Below, in pieces: positions 52,632 through 61,880 of a stretch of 64,000 bases of DNA. Position 1 is the first letter of the stretch, and the number at the start of each line of letters is the position of its first letter. Under the pieces are notes generated by a model that searched no databases, was not told where the DNA came from, and saw only the letters and a program-made list of their open reading frames with translations. Location: positions 50,182 to 114,181 of the forward strand of contig NZ_SPQT01000033.1 in NCBI RefSeq assembly GCF_004571025.1, written 5' to 3'. The DNA comes from Bradyrhizobium niftali. Its GTDB lineage: Bacteria; Pseudomonadota; Alphaproteobacteria; Rhizobiales; Xanthobacteraceae. A program made the translations under genes and the position numbers.

Positions 52632-53447
52632 ATGCGTCTTTCCCTGACAACCTGGAACATCAATTCGGTGCGGCTGCGCATCGATCTGGTCGCGAAATTC
52701 CTCAAGAGCGCGCGGCCGGACGTGCTGTGCCTCCAGGAAACCAAGTGCATCGACGACGCCTTTCCGCTGAAGCGTTTCAAGCGGCTCGGCTATGAGCATG
52801 TCGCGCTGAACGGGCAGAAGGGCTATCACGGCGTCGCCATCGTCTCGAAGATCCCGTTCGAGTCCAAGGACATCCGCACCTTCTGCGACAAGGTGGATTC
52901 GCGCCACATTTCCGTGTCCTTCGGCGACAGGGCCAGCATCGCAAAGCCGCTGGTGCTGCATAATTTCTACGTGCCGGCCGGCGGTGACATTCCCGATCCC
53001 GCGCTGAACGAGAAGTTCGATCACAAGCTCCGCTTCCTCGACGAGATGAAGGCCTGCGAGCCGCTGCATCCGCGCGGTGAGGACCGCCACATCCTGGTGG
53101 GCGATCTCAACGTCGCCCCGCATGAGAACGACGTCTGGTCGCACAAGCAGCTCCTGAAAGTGGTCTCGCACACGCCTGTCGAAACCGAGAAGCTGAACGC
53201 GGCGCTCGCAGCCGGCGAGTGGGTCGACGTCGCGCGCGAGCGCATCCCGATGTCGGAAAAGGTCTACACGTGGTGGAGCTATCGCTCCGCCGACTGGACC
53301 GTCGGCGACCGCGGCCGCCGCCTCGACCACATCTGGGTCTCGCGCGCGCTGAAAGATGCGGTCCAGGACTTCAAGATTCTCCGCGACGCGCGGAGCTGGG
53401 AGCGGCCGTCGGACCATGTGCCTGTCACGGTGACGCTGGAGGTTTAA
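52632..53447 (+). CDS. xthA: Exodeoxyribonuclease III
   Basis: 271 residues, usual length. Metal and active-site motifs of the endonuclease/exonuclease/phosphatase fold are present: TTWNINSVR, LCLQETKCID, YHGVAIVSK, VGDLNVAPHENDV, RRLDHIWVS and SDHVPVTV. It incises DNA at abasic sites and trims 3' ends in base excision repair. The ATG at 52632 has only a weak site upstream. It is separated from lolA by a repeat. Confidence 0.96.
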   Translation: MRLSLTTWNINSVRLRIDLVAKFLKSARPDVLCLQETKCIDDAFPLKRFKRLGYEHVALNGQKGYHGVAIVSKIPFESKDIRTFCDKVDSRHISVSFGDRASIAKPLVLHNFYVPAGGDIPDPALNEKFDHKLRFLDEMKACEPLHPRGEDRHILVGDLNVAPHENDVWSHKQLLKVVSHTPVETEKLNAALAAGEWVDVARERIPMSEKVYTWWSYRSADWTVGDRGRRLDHIWVSRALKDAVQDFKILRDARSWERPSDHVPVTVTLEV

Positions 53448-53458
53448 TTTCGGAAGCC

Positions 53459-53546
53459 CGTAGCCCGGATGGAGCGAAGCGCAATCCGGGTCAGTCTTTC
53501 CGTAGGCGAGAATCCCGGATTACGCTTCGCTCCATCCGGGCTACGA
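53459..53546. repeat. Palindromic intergenic repeat, family C copy 2
   Basis: Arms CGTAGCCCGGATGGAGCG and CGCTCCATCCGGGCTACG with inner GCGCAATCCGGG and CCCGGATTACGC, nearly identical to 2307-2392. Again it lies between convergent genes. Confidence 0.9.
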
Positions 53547-53558
53547 AGCTACGACCTC

Positions 53559-54002
53559 TCAAGTCGTCAGCTTCGCACCGGCCATCAGGATATCGCTCGC
53601 GATCTGGCTGGAGCGAACGGCGAATTCGTCGCGCAGGCGAACGGCGGCGGCGGGGTCGCTTTCGAGCACGCGCTGAAACAGGCTGCGCGCGACGCGGATG
53701 ACGGAGGAATGCTCCAGCGCGATCGCGCTCGACGGCCGCTTCATCGGCACCACCAGCGCGAGCTCGCCGATCAGCGCGCCGGGACCTGCGATCATCTCGG
53801 CGCCGGCGCCGTCCTCGACCCGGAAGGCGCCGCGCTGGACCACGAAGCCGGCATCGGCGTCGTCGCCGAGATTGAACAGAATGTCGCCGCGGACGAAGTC
53901 ACGCTGCTCGGAGCCGATCGCCAGCATGCGCAACGAGGCGTCTCCCAACAGGCGCAATGTCGGGACCCGCTCGAGAAGCGCTACGTCGTCGTCGATTGAC
54001 AT
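53559..54002 (-). CDS. Stand-alone cyclic-nucleotide-binding-domain protein
   Basis: 147 residues. The single domain is the cNMP-binding beta roll of the Crp/Fnr family: GDILFNLGDDADAGFVVQRGAFRV and GPGALIGELALVVPMKRPSSAIALE, with the Glu of the phosphate-binding cassette (GELAL) but a non-canonical R/S segment. There is no helix-turn-helix, so it is not a DNA-binding regulator by itself. It may be a cAMP/cGMP sensor or a relative that has lost binding. It lies 58 bases downstream of a response regulator on the same strand and may be co-expressed with it. Confidence 0.88.
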   Translation of the reverse strand: MSIDDDVALLERVPTLRLLGDASLRMLAIGSEQRDFVRGDILFNLGDDADAGFVVQRGAFRVEDGAGAEMIAGPGALIGELALVVPMKRPSSAIALEHSSVIRVARSLFQRVLESDPAAAVRLRDEFAVRSSQIASDILMAGAKLTT

Positions 54003-54060
54003 TCAGATCCGAGGCTCAAGGGCACGCGATCTAAAACGATTCGCACGCCCCTGAAGCGTA

Positions 54061-54747
54061 TCACGGCACCAGCTTGTAGCCACCGGCTTCCGTGACCAGG
54101 ATCTCCGGGTTGGCGGCGTCCTTCTCGATCTTCTGGCGGAGGCGGTAGATGTGGGTTTCCAGCGTGTGGGTGGTGACGCCGGAATTGTAGCCCCAGACCT
54201 CCTGGAGCAGGGTCTCGCGCGACACCGGCATCTGGCCGGCGCGGTAGAGGAAGCGGAGGATGGCGGTTTCCTTCTCCGTCAGCCGGACCTTGCGCGCATT
54301 GGCGGCGGTCAGCATCTTGGAGCCGGGCCGGAAGCTGTAGGGGCCGACCGAGAACACCGCATCCTCGCTGGCCTCGTGCTGGCGGAGCTGGGCGCGGATG
54401 CGGGCCAGCAGCACGGCGAAGCGGAAGGGTTTTGCGACGTAGTCGTTGGCGCCGGATTCCAGGCCCAAAATCGTGTCGGAATCGGTGTCATGCCCGGTCA
54501 GCATGATGATGGGGGCCTTGAAGCCGCCCTTGCGTAAGGAGCGGACCACCTCGCGGCCATCGGTGTCGGGCAGGCCGACATCCATCAGGACGAGATCGGG
54601 GGAATTGGCCTTTGCGGCGCTCGCGCCCTTGGCGCCGGTATCGACGGCGGAGGCTTCGAATTCTTCGTGCAGCGATAATTGCTCCACCAACGTATCGCGC
54701 AGATCGGTATCGTCATCCACGATCAGGATCTTGCGGGCATTGGCCAT
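54061..54747 (-). CDS. OmpR/PhoB-type response regulator, CenR-like
   Basis: 228 residues. The receiver domain has DDD (11-13), the phospho-acceptor Asp56 in LVLMDVGLPD, Thr84 and Lys106 (YVAKPF). The winged-helix effector is complete (LTEKETAILRFLYRAGQMPVSRETLLQEVWGY, THTLETHIYRLRQKIE). The closely packed whole-length pattern is that of the conserved alphaproteobacterial regulator CenR/OtpR, linked to envelope and division control; I assign this from recognition with moderate certainty. No histidine kinase gene is adjacent. Confidence 0.9.
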   Translation of the reverse strand: MANARKILIVDDDTDLRDTLVEQLSLHEEFEASAVDTGAKGASAAKANSPDLVLMDVGLPDTDGREVVRSLRKGGFKAPIIMLTGHDTDSDTILGLESGANDYVAKPFRFAVLLARIRAQLRQHEASEDAVFSVGPYSFRPGSKMLTAANARKVRLTEKETAILRFLYRAGQMPVSRETLLQEVWGYNSGVTTHTLETHIYRLRQKIEKDAANPEILVTEAGGYKLVP

Positions 54748-54926
54748 AGGGTATCATCCTTTTGGGGTCCGGCTCTGCGCGCATGCATGCCGCGCCCAGC
54801 CGCGAGGGGAAGTTTAGGGGTCGCCGTTATTATTGTTGTTCGTGTTGAAGTAGTGGGCTGTTACCGATTCACAAGCCAGAAGCACTCTAACCTAGAATAG
54901 CAGGGCATCTTGATGAATGTCCTGTA

Positions 54927-55520
54927 ATGAATGCGACATCGCACGGTCACATGAAAAACAACGTTGCTTCAGCTACTTACACCAAGACCGGAAGCTCCGG
55001 ACCGCTTCGAACGATCCGCGTTAAGCCTGCCGCCGGTAATCCGCGCCGGGGCTGGCTGACCGCCGGAGCGCTGACGATTCCGGTGGCGCTGGGGCGGGGC
55101 GGTATTCTCGCCAACAAGCGCGAGGGCGACGGCGGCACGCCCAGGGGCAGCTTCCGGCCGCGGCGACTGTGGTGGCGGGGCGACCGGCACAGCCGGCCGC
55201 AGACCTTCCTGCCGGCGCGGATCATCACCGGCGAGGATGCCTGGTGCGAGGATCCCCGGGATCGTCATTACAACCAGGGAATCCGGCTCGGCGAGGGGCA
55301 GGGCGGTGACCGGCTCAAGCGGGCCGACCATCTCTATGACTTCATCATCGAAATCGACCACAACACGCGCCCGCGTATCGCCGGTCGCGGCAGCGCGGTG
55401 TTCCTGCATCTGGCCCGCGACAATTTCGGCCCGACCGCGGGCTGCGTCTCCATGACCAAATCCGCGATGCTGCAATTGCTGCGGCGGCTTGGTCCACGAA
55501 CAAGAATCATCATCGGGTGA
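54927..55520 (+). CDS. L,D-transpeptidase catalytic-domain protein without signal peptide
   Basis: 197 residues from ATG 54927; ATG 54951 would also work and neither has a clear ribosome site. The middle has GNPRRGWLTAGALTIPVALGRGGI and KREGDGGTPRGSF, and the C-terminus has the YkuD-like active site FLHLARDNFGPTAGCVSM with the catalytic Cys. It is a YafK/YcbB-distant type often annotated as L,D-transpeptidase family. No signal peptide or membrane segment is seen, so how it would reach peptidoglycan is unclear. The next gene starts six bases after the stop, so they form an operon. Confidence 0.87.
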   Translation: MNATSHGHMKNNVASATYTKTGSSGPLRTIRVKPAAGNPRRGWLTAGALTIPVALGRGGILANKREGDGGTPRGSFRPRRLWWRGDRHSRPQTFLPARIITGEDAWCEDPRDRHYNQGIRLGEGQGGDRLKRADHLYDFIIEIDHNTRPRIAGRGSAVFLHLARDNFGPTAGCVSMTKSAMLQLLRRLGPRTRIIIG

Positions 55521-55526
55521 AGGCAC

Positions 55527-56312
55527 ATGCTCGAGAAGGATCAGATCGCCGCCGCATCGCGCATTCTCGTTCAACACTGGCGTGACGGCACCAAGCTCGA
55601 CGCGCTGGAGAGACATCTGCGGCCGCAGACCCGCGCCGAGGGCTACGCCGTTCAGGCCGCGCTCGAGGCGCAATCGCCCGGAAAACTGTTCGGCTGGAAG
55701 ATCGCGGCAACGAGCTTGTCCGGACAGAAGCACATCAATGTCACGGGACCGCTGGCCGGGCGCATCATGAGCGACACATTGATTGCCGACGGCGGCACCG
55801 CGTCGATGAAGGGCAACGCAATGCGCGTCGGCGAGCCGGAATTTTGCTTCCGCATGGGACGCGATCTGGCGCCGCGCGCGGCGCCGTTTGCCGTCGACGA
55901 GGTGCTGGCCGCCGCCGACAGCCTGCATCCCGCGATCGAGATTCCGGATTCGCGCTTCGCCGATTTCGCCGGCGCCGGCGAGGCGCAGCTCATCGCCGAC
56001 AATGCCTGCGCGCATCTGTTCGTGCTGGGCGCAGCGACGCCTGCGAACTGGCGTGCGATGGATCTCGTCGCGGAACGGCCGCAGATCACGCTGCGCGGCG
56101 AGCGCTATATCGGCCACGGCAAGAACGTGCTCGGCGATCCCCGCGTTGCGCTCGCCTGGCTCGCCAACGAACTGCGCGGGCACGGCATCACCTTGCGGGC
56201 AGGGGAGGTGGTGACCACAGGCACATGCCATCCGCCGCTGCCGATCCAGGCCGGCGATCACCTGGCAGTGGATTTCGGCGTGTTGGGGAAGGCGTCAGTG
56301 GGGTTTGCGTAG
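55527..56312 (+). CDS. 2-keto-4-pentenoate hydratase-like (FAH/MhpD family) protein
   Basis: 261 residues. KLFGWKIAATSLSGQKHINVTGPLAGRIM, RVGEPEFCFRMGRDL (metal-ligand Glu pair) and LHPAIEIPDSRF are typical of the hydratase/decarboxylase family of meta-cleavage routes. VVTTGTCHPPLPIQAGDHL closes the fold. These hydrate 2-hydroxypenta-2,4-dienoate types; here no aromatic pathway genes are adjacent, so the substrate is open. It overlaps nothing but starts six bases after the L,D-transpeptidase gene, an unexpected pairing. Confidence 0.9.
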   Translation: MLEKDQIAAASRILVQHWRDGTKLDALERHLRPQTRAEGYAVQAALEAQSPGKLFGWKIAATSLSGQKHINVTGPLAGRIMSDTLIADGGTASMKGNAMRVGEPEFCFRMGRDLAPRAAPFAVDEVLAAADSLHPAIEIPDSRFADFAGAGEAQLIADNACAHLFVLGAATPANWRAMDLVAERPQITLRGERYIGHGKNVLGDPRVALAWLANELRGHGITLRAGEVVTTGTCHPPLPIQAGDHLAVDFGVLGKASVGFA

Positions 56313-56356
56313 ACGGCGCACACGCTGCTGTCATTGCGAGCCCATCTCTCTCCACG

Positions 56357-56437
56357 CGTCATTGCGAGCGCAGCGAAGCAATCCAGAATCTTTCCACGGA
56401 GGAACTCTGGATTGCTTCGCTACGCTCGCAATGACGA
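56357..56437. repeat. Palindromic intergenic repeat, family G
   Basis: Arms CGTCATTGCGAGCGCAGCG and CGCTACGCTCGCAATGACG enclose GAAGCAATCCAGA and TCTGGATTGCTTC. It lies between the convergent hydratase and yggS genes. A half copy (TCATTGCGAG) starts at 56331. Confidence 0.9.
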
Positions 56438-56478
56438 ATTTGAGAGCTTGTATGGCTCCCGGCCCTCGCTCACGGCAA

Positions 56479-57168
56479 TCACCGATGCCCGAAGATCGCG
56501 CTGCCCACGCGCACATGCGTGGCACCTAGCATGATGGCGGTGGCGAAATCCGCGCTCATGCCCATCGAGAGATTGTTCAATCCATTGCGCGCGGCGATCT
56601 TGGCGGTCAGCGCGAAATGCGCCGCCGGCGGCTCGTCGACCGGCGGGATGCACATCAGTCCGGAGATCGTCAGCCCATAGGTGTCACGGCAGCTTGCGAG
56701 GAAAGCATCGGCCTCGCCGGGCGCCACGCCGGCCTTCTGCGGTTCCTCGCCGGTGTTGATCTGGACGAAGAGCTGCGGATGTTTCTTCTGGGATTCGATT
56801 TCCTTGGCTAACGCCTGGCAAATGCTCGGGCGGTCAACCGAATGGATGGCGTCGAACAGCGCGACCGCCTCTTTTGCCTTGTTGGATTGCAGCGGCCCGA
56901 TCAGATGCAGCGCGATATCGGGGTAAACGGACGTTAACGCCGGCCACTTGCCTTTGGCCTCCTGCACCCGATTCTCGCCAAACACGCGCTGTCCGGCGGC
57001 GATGACCGGGGTAATTGCATCCGCGTCGAAGGTCTTGGACACCGCGATCAGCGTGACCGAGGCGCGATCGCGCCGCGCGTCCTTGCAGGCGCGCGCGATT
57101 TCGGCTTCGACCGCGGCGAGCGCGTTTGGTGAATGGCCGGTTACCGGCGCGGCGTTGGCTTCTGTCAT
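56479..57168 (-). CDS. yggS: YggS family pyridoxal-phosphate homeostasis protein
   Basis: 229 residues from ATG 57168; an ATG at 57222 adds 18 atypical residues. The alanine-racemase-like N-terminal fold type III domain is seen with the PLP lysine Lys45 (LIAVSKTF). FGENRVQEAKGKW, LHLIGPLQSNKAKEA, LFVQINTGEEPQKAG and LSMGMSADFATAIMLGATHVRVGSAIFG follow, all diagnostic. It buffers cellular PLP. It is divergent from the GGDEF gene. Confidence 0.96.
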   Translation of the reverse strand: MTEANAAPVTGHSPNALAAVEAEIARACKDARRDRASVTLIAVSKTFDADAITPVIAAGQRVFGENRVQEAKGKWPALTSVYPDIALHLIGPLQSNKAKEAVALFDAIHSVDRPSICQALAKEIESQKKHPQLFVQINTGEEPQKAGVAPGEADAFLASCRDTYGLTISGLMCIPPVDEPPAAHFALTAKIAARNGLNNLSMGMSADFATAIMLGATHVRVGSAIFGHR

Positions 57169-57258
57169 GACATCGATTGGCTGTGGTCGTAACCGAGGTA
57201 AGTCCAATTTTACCGAGTTCAAGAAAGAGTTTTTGAACCCTTCGCTTTACCTTGGCCC

Positions 57259-58974
57259 ATGGGGTGGGCAGCGAAGATGGCAAACGTCAGTTTCAACCGT
57301 AAGCGAGCAAAACTCAAGCAGGTCCTGGGAATCCGGGCGCGGCTTGCGTTGCTCGCTGTGATTCTGGTGGCGCCCTTGATGCTCGAGCGCATCCGTTCGC
57401 TCGAAGACACGCGCAGGAGCCAGATCGCGCAGGCCGCGGCCGAGTTCAACATCGTCGCAAGGCACAGCGCCGATGCGCAGCGCGAGGTGATCTCGTCGGT
57501 CGAGACCATCCTGAAATCGGAAGCCTTCATCCGCGCCTCCGTCGGCGGCATCAGCAAGAGCTGCGACGTGCTGCGCGCGAGCCTGCCGTCGAACCTTCCA
57601 TGGATTCGCACGCTTTTGATCGCCGGTCAGGACGGACGCATCCAGTGTGCCACCAACAACATGTATGTTGGCCTCGACCTCAGTGACCGGCCTTACTTCC
57701 AGCAGGCCCAGGAAACCGGCCGCTTCGTGCTGAGCGATTTCATCCTGTCGCGGCCCGTGCAGACGCCGACTGTCATGGCGGTGTACCCGGTATCCGCGTT
57801 CAGCGGCGTGTCCGATGCCGTGGTGCTCGCCACCGTCAACCTCGACTGGATGTCGAAGGTCATGAGCAATCTCGGCGGCCGCGCCGGCATCACTGCCGTG
57901 CTGGTCGACAGCGCCGGCACCGTGCTGGCCGCACCGGCCGACCAGCACAGCGTAGTGGGTCGTCCGCTCGACAACATGCCGCTGATGTCGGCAATCGCCG
58001 ACAGGGCGCTGCGGTCGGACCAGGACGAGGGCTCGCTGTCTTTCCTCGCCGCCGACGGCTCCCGCCGCGCGGTCAGCTACATCCGCATCGCCGGCACCAA
58101 CGCCCGGCTGATCGCCAGCATCGACGAGGACAAGGTGTCCGCGGCGGTGAGCCGCGACATCCGCACCGCTTATCTGCAGCTCGCGTTCGTCGTCGTATTC
58201 GTCCTGCTCGGCGCGCTGATCGCCGCCGAAAAACTCGTGATCAAGCCGATCGAGATGCTCGCCGACATGGCCAAGCGGCTCGGCGAGGGCGATCTGTCGG
58301 CGCGCGCGGCGCGCAATCGCCTGCCGGCCGAATTCGTGCCGCTGGCCCGCGCATTCAACGCGATGGCCGCACAACTGAGCCAGCGCGAGCGCGAGCTGAT
58401 CGCGAGCAACGACCGCCTGACGGTGATGGCCTCGATCGACATGCTGTCGGGGCTCGCCAACCGCCGCGGCTTCCAGAGCCGGCTCGACTTCGAATGGATG
58501 CGCGCGCAGCAGTATGGCAGCGACCTCGCGCTGCTGATGATCGACGTCGACCACTTCAAGCTCTTCAACGACACCTACGGCCATCTCGAGGGCGATTCCT
58601 GCCTGACCAGGCTCGGCGAGTCGCTGTCCGGCATCGCCGCCGACACGATGGGCTTCGCGGCGCGCTACGGCGGCGAGGAATTCTGCCTGTTGCTGCCGAA
58701 CACCGACGTGAATCGCGCCGTGGAGATCGGCGAGCTGGTGCGTGCGGCCGTGCTGAAGCTCTGCCTGCCGCACATCACGTCCGCCCACATGATCGTCACC
58801 GTCTCGATCGGCGTTGCCGCAACGAGGCCCAACGAGGCCTTGCGCCCCGGCGACCTGATCGAAGCCGCCGACGCCGCGCTCTACGCCGCCAAGCACCGCG
58901 GCCGCAACAAGGTCGTCGAGCACGGCGTGCAGGCGATCGAGACCGGCGCGGCTGGTATGATGATGGCGGGCTGA
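57259..58974 (+). CDS. Membrane diguanylate cyclase with Cache, HAMP and GGDEF domains
   Basis: 571 residues from ATG 57259, or ATG 57277. Membrane segments at about 28-42 and 305-325 enclose a periplasmic double-Cache-like sensor (RPYFQQAQETGRFVLSDFILS is the PYF signature). A HAMP domain (325-380) leads to a GGDEF domain with GGEEF at 471-475, an active variant. No RxxD I-site is visible five residues before GGEEF. It should make c-di-GMP in response to a periplasmic ligand, unknown. It is the second c-di-GMP enzyme in the window. Confidence 0.93.
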   Translation: MGWAAKMANVSFNRKRAKLKQVLGIRARLALLAVILVAPLMLERIRSLEDTRRSQIAQAAAEFNIVARHSADAQREVISSVETILKSEAFIRASVGGISKSCDVLRASLPSNLPWIRTLLIAGQDGRIQCATNNMYVGLDLSDRPYFQQAQETGRFVLSDFILSRPVQTPTVMAVYPVSAFSGVSDAVVLATVNLDWMSKVMSNLGGRAGITAVLVDSAGTVLAAPADQHSVVGRPLDNMPLMSAIADRALRSDQDEGSLSFLAADGSRRAVSYIRIAGTNARLIASIDEDKVSAAVSRDIRTAYLQLAFVVVFVLLGALIAAEKLVIKPIEMLADMAKRLGEGDLSARAARNRLPAEFVPLARAFNAMAAQLSQRERELIASNDRLTVMASIDMLSGLANRRGFQSRLDFEWMRAQQYGSDLALLMIDVDHFKLFNDTYGHLEGDSCLTRLGESLSGIAADTMGFAARYGGEEFCLLLPNTDVNRAVEIGELVRAAVLKLCLPHITSAHMIVTVSIGVAATRPNEALRPGDLIEAADAALYAAKHRGRNKVVEHGVQAIETGAAGMMMAG

Positions 58975-59255
58975 CGGCCGCTGGCCCGCGGCCTCGGTGC
59001 GATCGAGGTCGTCTCCCGTCCCCACGCGATCTCACCACGGGCGGCAAGTTCGGCGCCTGGCAGCCACGGGTATCGAGGTCTTGGCCAGCCGCGTCCTCGC
59101 ATTGGCCCCTTGATCACCCCCAACGGCGCCCTCGGTATTTGCGCGGGCGGACAGCAGCCCTGCCCCTTGCGGCAACCCGTTGACCCCACGGCTGCTTTTG
59201 TGGCCTAGTCCGCCGTCTTCAGGACGGCCGAACCCACGAAAAAACCAACGATTCC

Positions 59256-61880
59256 ATGACCTCCGAACGCTATAACGCCCGCGATTCCGAACCGCGCTGG
59301 CAAGCCACCTGGGACGAAAAGGCGATCTTCGTCTCCCGGAACGATGATTCGCGGCCGAAATACTATGTGCTCGAGATGTTCCCCTACCCGTCCGGGCGCA
59401 TCCATATCGGCCATGTCCGGAACTACACGCTCGGCGACGTGCTGGCCCGCTTCATGCGCGCCAAGGGGTTCAACGTGCTGCACCCGATGGGCTGGGACGC
59501 CTTCGGCCTGCCGGCCGAGAACGCCGCAATCGAGCGCAAGGTCGCCCCCAAGGCCTGGACCTACGACAACATCGCCGCGATGAAGAAGCAGCTCCGCTCG
59601 ATCGGGCTGTCGCTGGACTGGAGCCGCGAGATCGCGACCTGCGATCCCTCCTACTACAAGCACCAGCAGAAGATGTTCCTGGACTTCCTGCGTGCGGGCC
59701 TTGCCGAGCGCGAGAAGCGCAAGGTGAACTGGGACCCCGTCGACATGACCGTGCTCGCCAACGAGCAGGTGATCGACGGCAAAGGCTGGCGTTCCGGTGC
59801 CGTCGTCGAGCAGCGGGAAATGAACCAGTGGGTCTTCAAGATCACGAAGTACTCGCAGGAGCTCTTGTCCGCGCTGGATACGCTCGACCGCTGGCCCGAC
59901 AAGGTGCGGCTGATGCAGCGCAACTGGATCGGCCGCTCCGAGGGTCTCCTGGTGCGCTTCGCGCTGGATCAGGCGACGACGCCGGCCGGCGAGAGCGAGC
60001 TGAAGATTTTCACCACGCGCCCCGACACGCTGTTCGGCGCGAAGTTCATGGCGATCTCGGCGGATCACCCGCTGGCGACGGCCGCCGCCGCGAAGAACCC
60101 TGAGCTCGCGGAGTTCATCGCCGAGATCAAGAAGATCGGCACCGCGCAGGAGATCATCGACACCGCGGAGAAGCAGGGTTTCGACACCGGCATCCGCGCG
60201 ATCCATCCGTTCGATCCGAGCTGGAAGCTGCCGGTCTATGTCGCCAACTTCGTGCTGATGGAATACGGCACCGGCGCGATCTTCGGCTGCCCCGCGCACG
60301 ACCAGCGCGACCTCGACTTCGTCAACAAGTACAGCCTCGGCAACACGCCGGTGGTGTGTCCCGAAGGCCAGGATCCGAAATCGTTCGTCATCACCGACAC
60401 CGCCTATGACGGTGACGGCCGCATGATCAATTCGCGCTTCCTCGACGGCATGACCATCGAGCAGGCCAAGGACGAGGTTGCAAAACGCCTCGAAAACGAG
60501 CTGCGCGGCAACGCGCCGGTCGGCGAGCGTCAGGTGAATTTTCGCCTGCGCGACTGGGGCATTTCGCGCCAGCGTTACTGGGGCTGCCCGATCCCCGTCA
60601 TCCATTGCCCGACATGCGATGTGGTGCCGGTGCCGGATGCCGACCTGCCGGTGAAGCTGCCTGACGATGCGACCTTCGACAAGCCGGGCAACGCGCTCGA
60701 CCATCATCCGACCTGGAAGCACGTCACCTGCCCCAAATGCGGGGCCAAGGCTCAGCGCGAAACCGACACCATGGACACCTTCGTGGATTCGTCCTGGTAC
60801 TTTGCGCGCTTCACCGATCCCTGGAACGAGAACGCGCCGACGACGCCCGCGGTCGCCAACCGGATGCTGCCGATCGACCAGTATATCGGCGGCGTCGAGC
60901 ACGCGATCCTGCATCTGCTCTACAGCCGCTTCTTCACCCGCGCGATGAAGGCGACCGGGCACGTTGCGCTCGACGAGCCGTTCGCCGGCATGTTCACGCA
61001 AGGCATGGTAGTGCACGAGACCTACCAGAAGGCCGACGGCTCCTATGTGCAGCCGGCCGAGGTCAAGATCGAACTCGGCGGCAACGGGCGCCGCGCGACC
61101 CTGCTGACGACGGGCGAAGACATCCAGATCGGCGCGATCGAGAAGATGTCGAAGTCGAAGAAGAACACCGTCGACCCCGACGACATCATCGAGACCTACG
61201 GCGCCGACGTCGCGCGCTGGTTCATGCTGTCGGACTCCCCGCCCGACCGCGACGTGATCTGGAGCGACGAGCGCGTCCAGGGCGCCTCACGCTTCGTGCA
61301 GCGGCTGTGGCGGCTGGTGAACGATTCCGTCGAACTCGGCAAGGCCGCGCCGGCGGCCCGGCCGGCCTCGTTCGGGGCGGATGCGACCGCCTTGCGCAAG
61401 GCCGCCCATGGCGCACTGGACAAGGTCACCATCGGGATCGAGCGGCTGCACTTCAACGTCTGCCTCGCCCATATCCGCGAATTCGCCAACGCCCTGTCCG
61501 AGGTACTCCAGCGCCCCGGCCAGCCGGCGGCTGACCTCGCCTGGTCGATCCGGGAAGCCAGCCAGATCCTGGTTCAGCTGTTCTCCCCGATGATGCCGCA
61601 TCTGGCCGAGGAGTGCTGGCAGGTGCTGGGCCAGACGGGGCTGGTTTCGGAGGCCAATTGGCCGCAAATCGAACGCGATTTGCTGGTTGAAGACAGCGTG
61701 ACCCTGGTGGTGCAGGTCAACGGCAAGAAGCGGGGTGAGGTCACAGTTGCAACAGCGGCCCAGAATCCGGAAATCGAGGCTGCCGTTTTGGCCCTCGATG
61801 CGGTAAAACTGGCCCTGGACGGCAAGCCCGTCCGCAAGGTGATCATCGTCCCCAAGAGGATCGTGAATGTTGTCGGCTAG
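59256..61880 (+). CDS. leuS: Leucine--tRNA ligase
   Basis: 874 residues. The HIGH motif is IHIGHVRNYT (near 49), KMSKS is at 630-634 (EKMSKSKKNTVDPDD), and the editing domain contains FTTRPDTLFGAKFMAIS and the conserved GCPAHDQRD. It charges tRNA-Leu and edits non-cognate residues. The last 14 bases overlap the start of lptE, a classic arrangement, and holA follows. The upstream gap (58975-59255) has TTGACC at about 59184 but no convincing -10. Confidence 0.98.
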   Translation: MTSERYNARDSEPRWQATWDEKAIFVSRNDDSRPKYYVLEMFPYPSGRIHIGHVRNYTLGDVLARFMRAKGFNVLHPMGWDAFGLPAENAAIERKVAPKAWTYDNIAAMKKQLRSIGLSLDWSREIATCDPSYYKHQQKMFLDFLRAGLAEREKRKVNWDPVDMTVLANEQVIDGKGWRSGAVVEQREMNQWVFKITKYSQELLSALDTLDRWPDKVRLMQRNWIGRSEGLLVRFALDQATTPAGESELKIFTTRPDTLFGAKFMAISADHPLATAAAAKNPELAEFIAEIKKIGTAQEIIDTAEKQGFDTGIRAIHPFDPSWKLPVYVANFVLMEYGTGAIFGCPAHDQRDLDFVNKYSLGNTPVVCPEGQDPKSFVITDTAYDGDGRMINSRFLDGMTIEQAKDEVAKRLENELRGNAPVGERQVNFRLRDWGISRQRYWGCPIPVIHCPTCDVVPVPDADLPVKLPDDATFDKPGNALDHHPTWKHVTCPKCGAKAQRETDTMDTFVDSSWYFARFTDPWNENAPTTPAVANRMLPIDQYIGGVEHAILHLLYSRFFTRAMKATGHVALDEPFAGMFTQGMVVHETYQKADGSYVQPAEVKIELGGNGRRATLLTTGEDIQIGAIEKMSKSKKNTVDPDDIIETYGADVARWFMLSDSPPDRDVIWSDERVQGASRFVQRLWRLVNDSVELGKAAPAARPASFGADATALRKAAHGALDKVTIGIERLHFNVCLAHIREFANALSEVLQRPGQPAADLAWSIREASQILVQLFSPMMPHLAEECWQVLGQTGLVSEANWPQIERDLLVEDSVTLVVQVNGKKRGEVTVATAAQNPEIEAAVLALDAVKLALDGKPVRKVIIVPKRIVNVVG

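Noticed and set aside
58975..59255. A gene or sigma-70 promoter in the gap before leuS
   Set aside because: TTGACC is present near 59184 but the matching -10 is poor (GCCTAG), and no frame has coding features.
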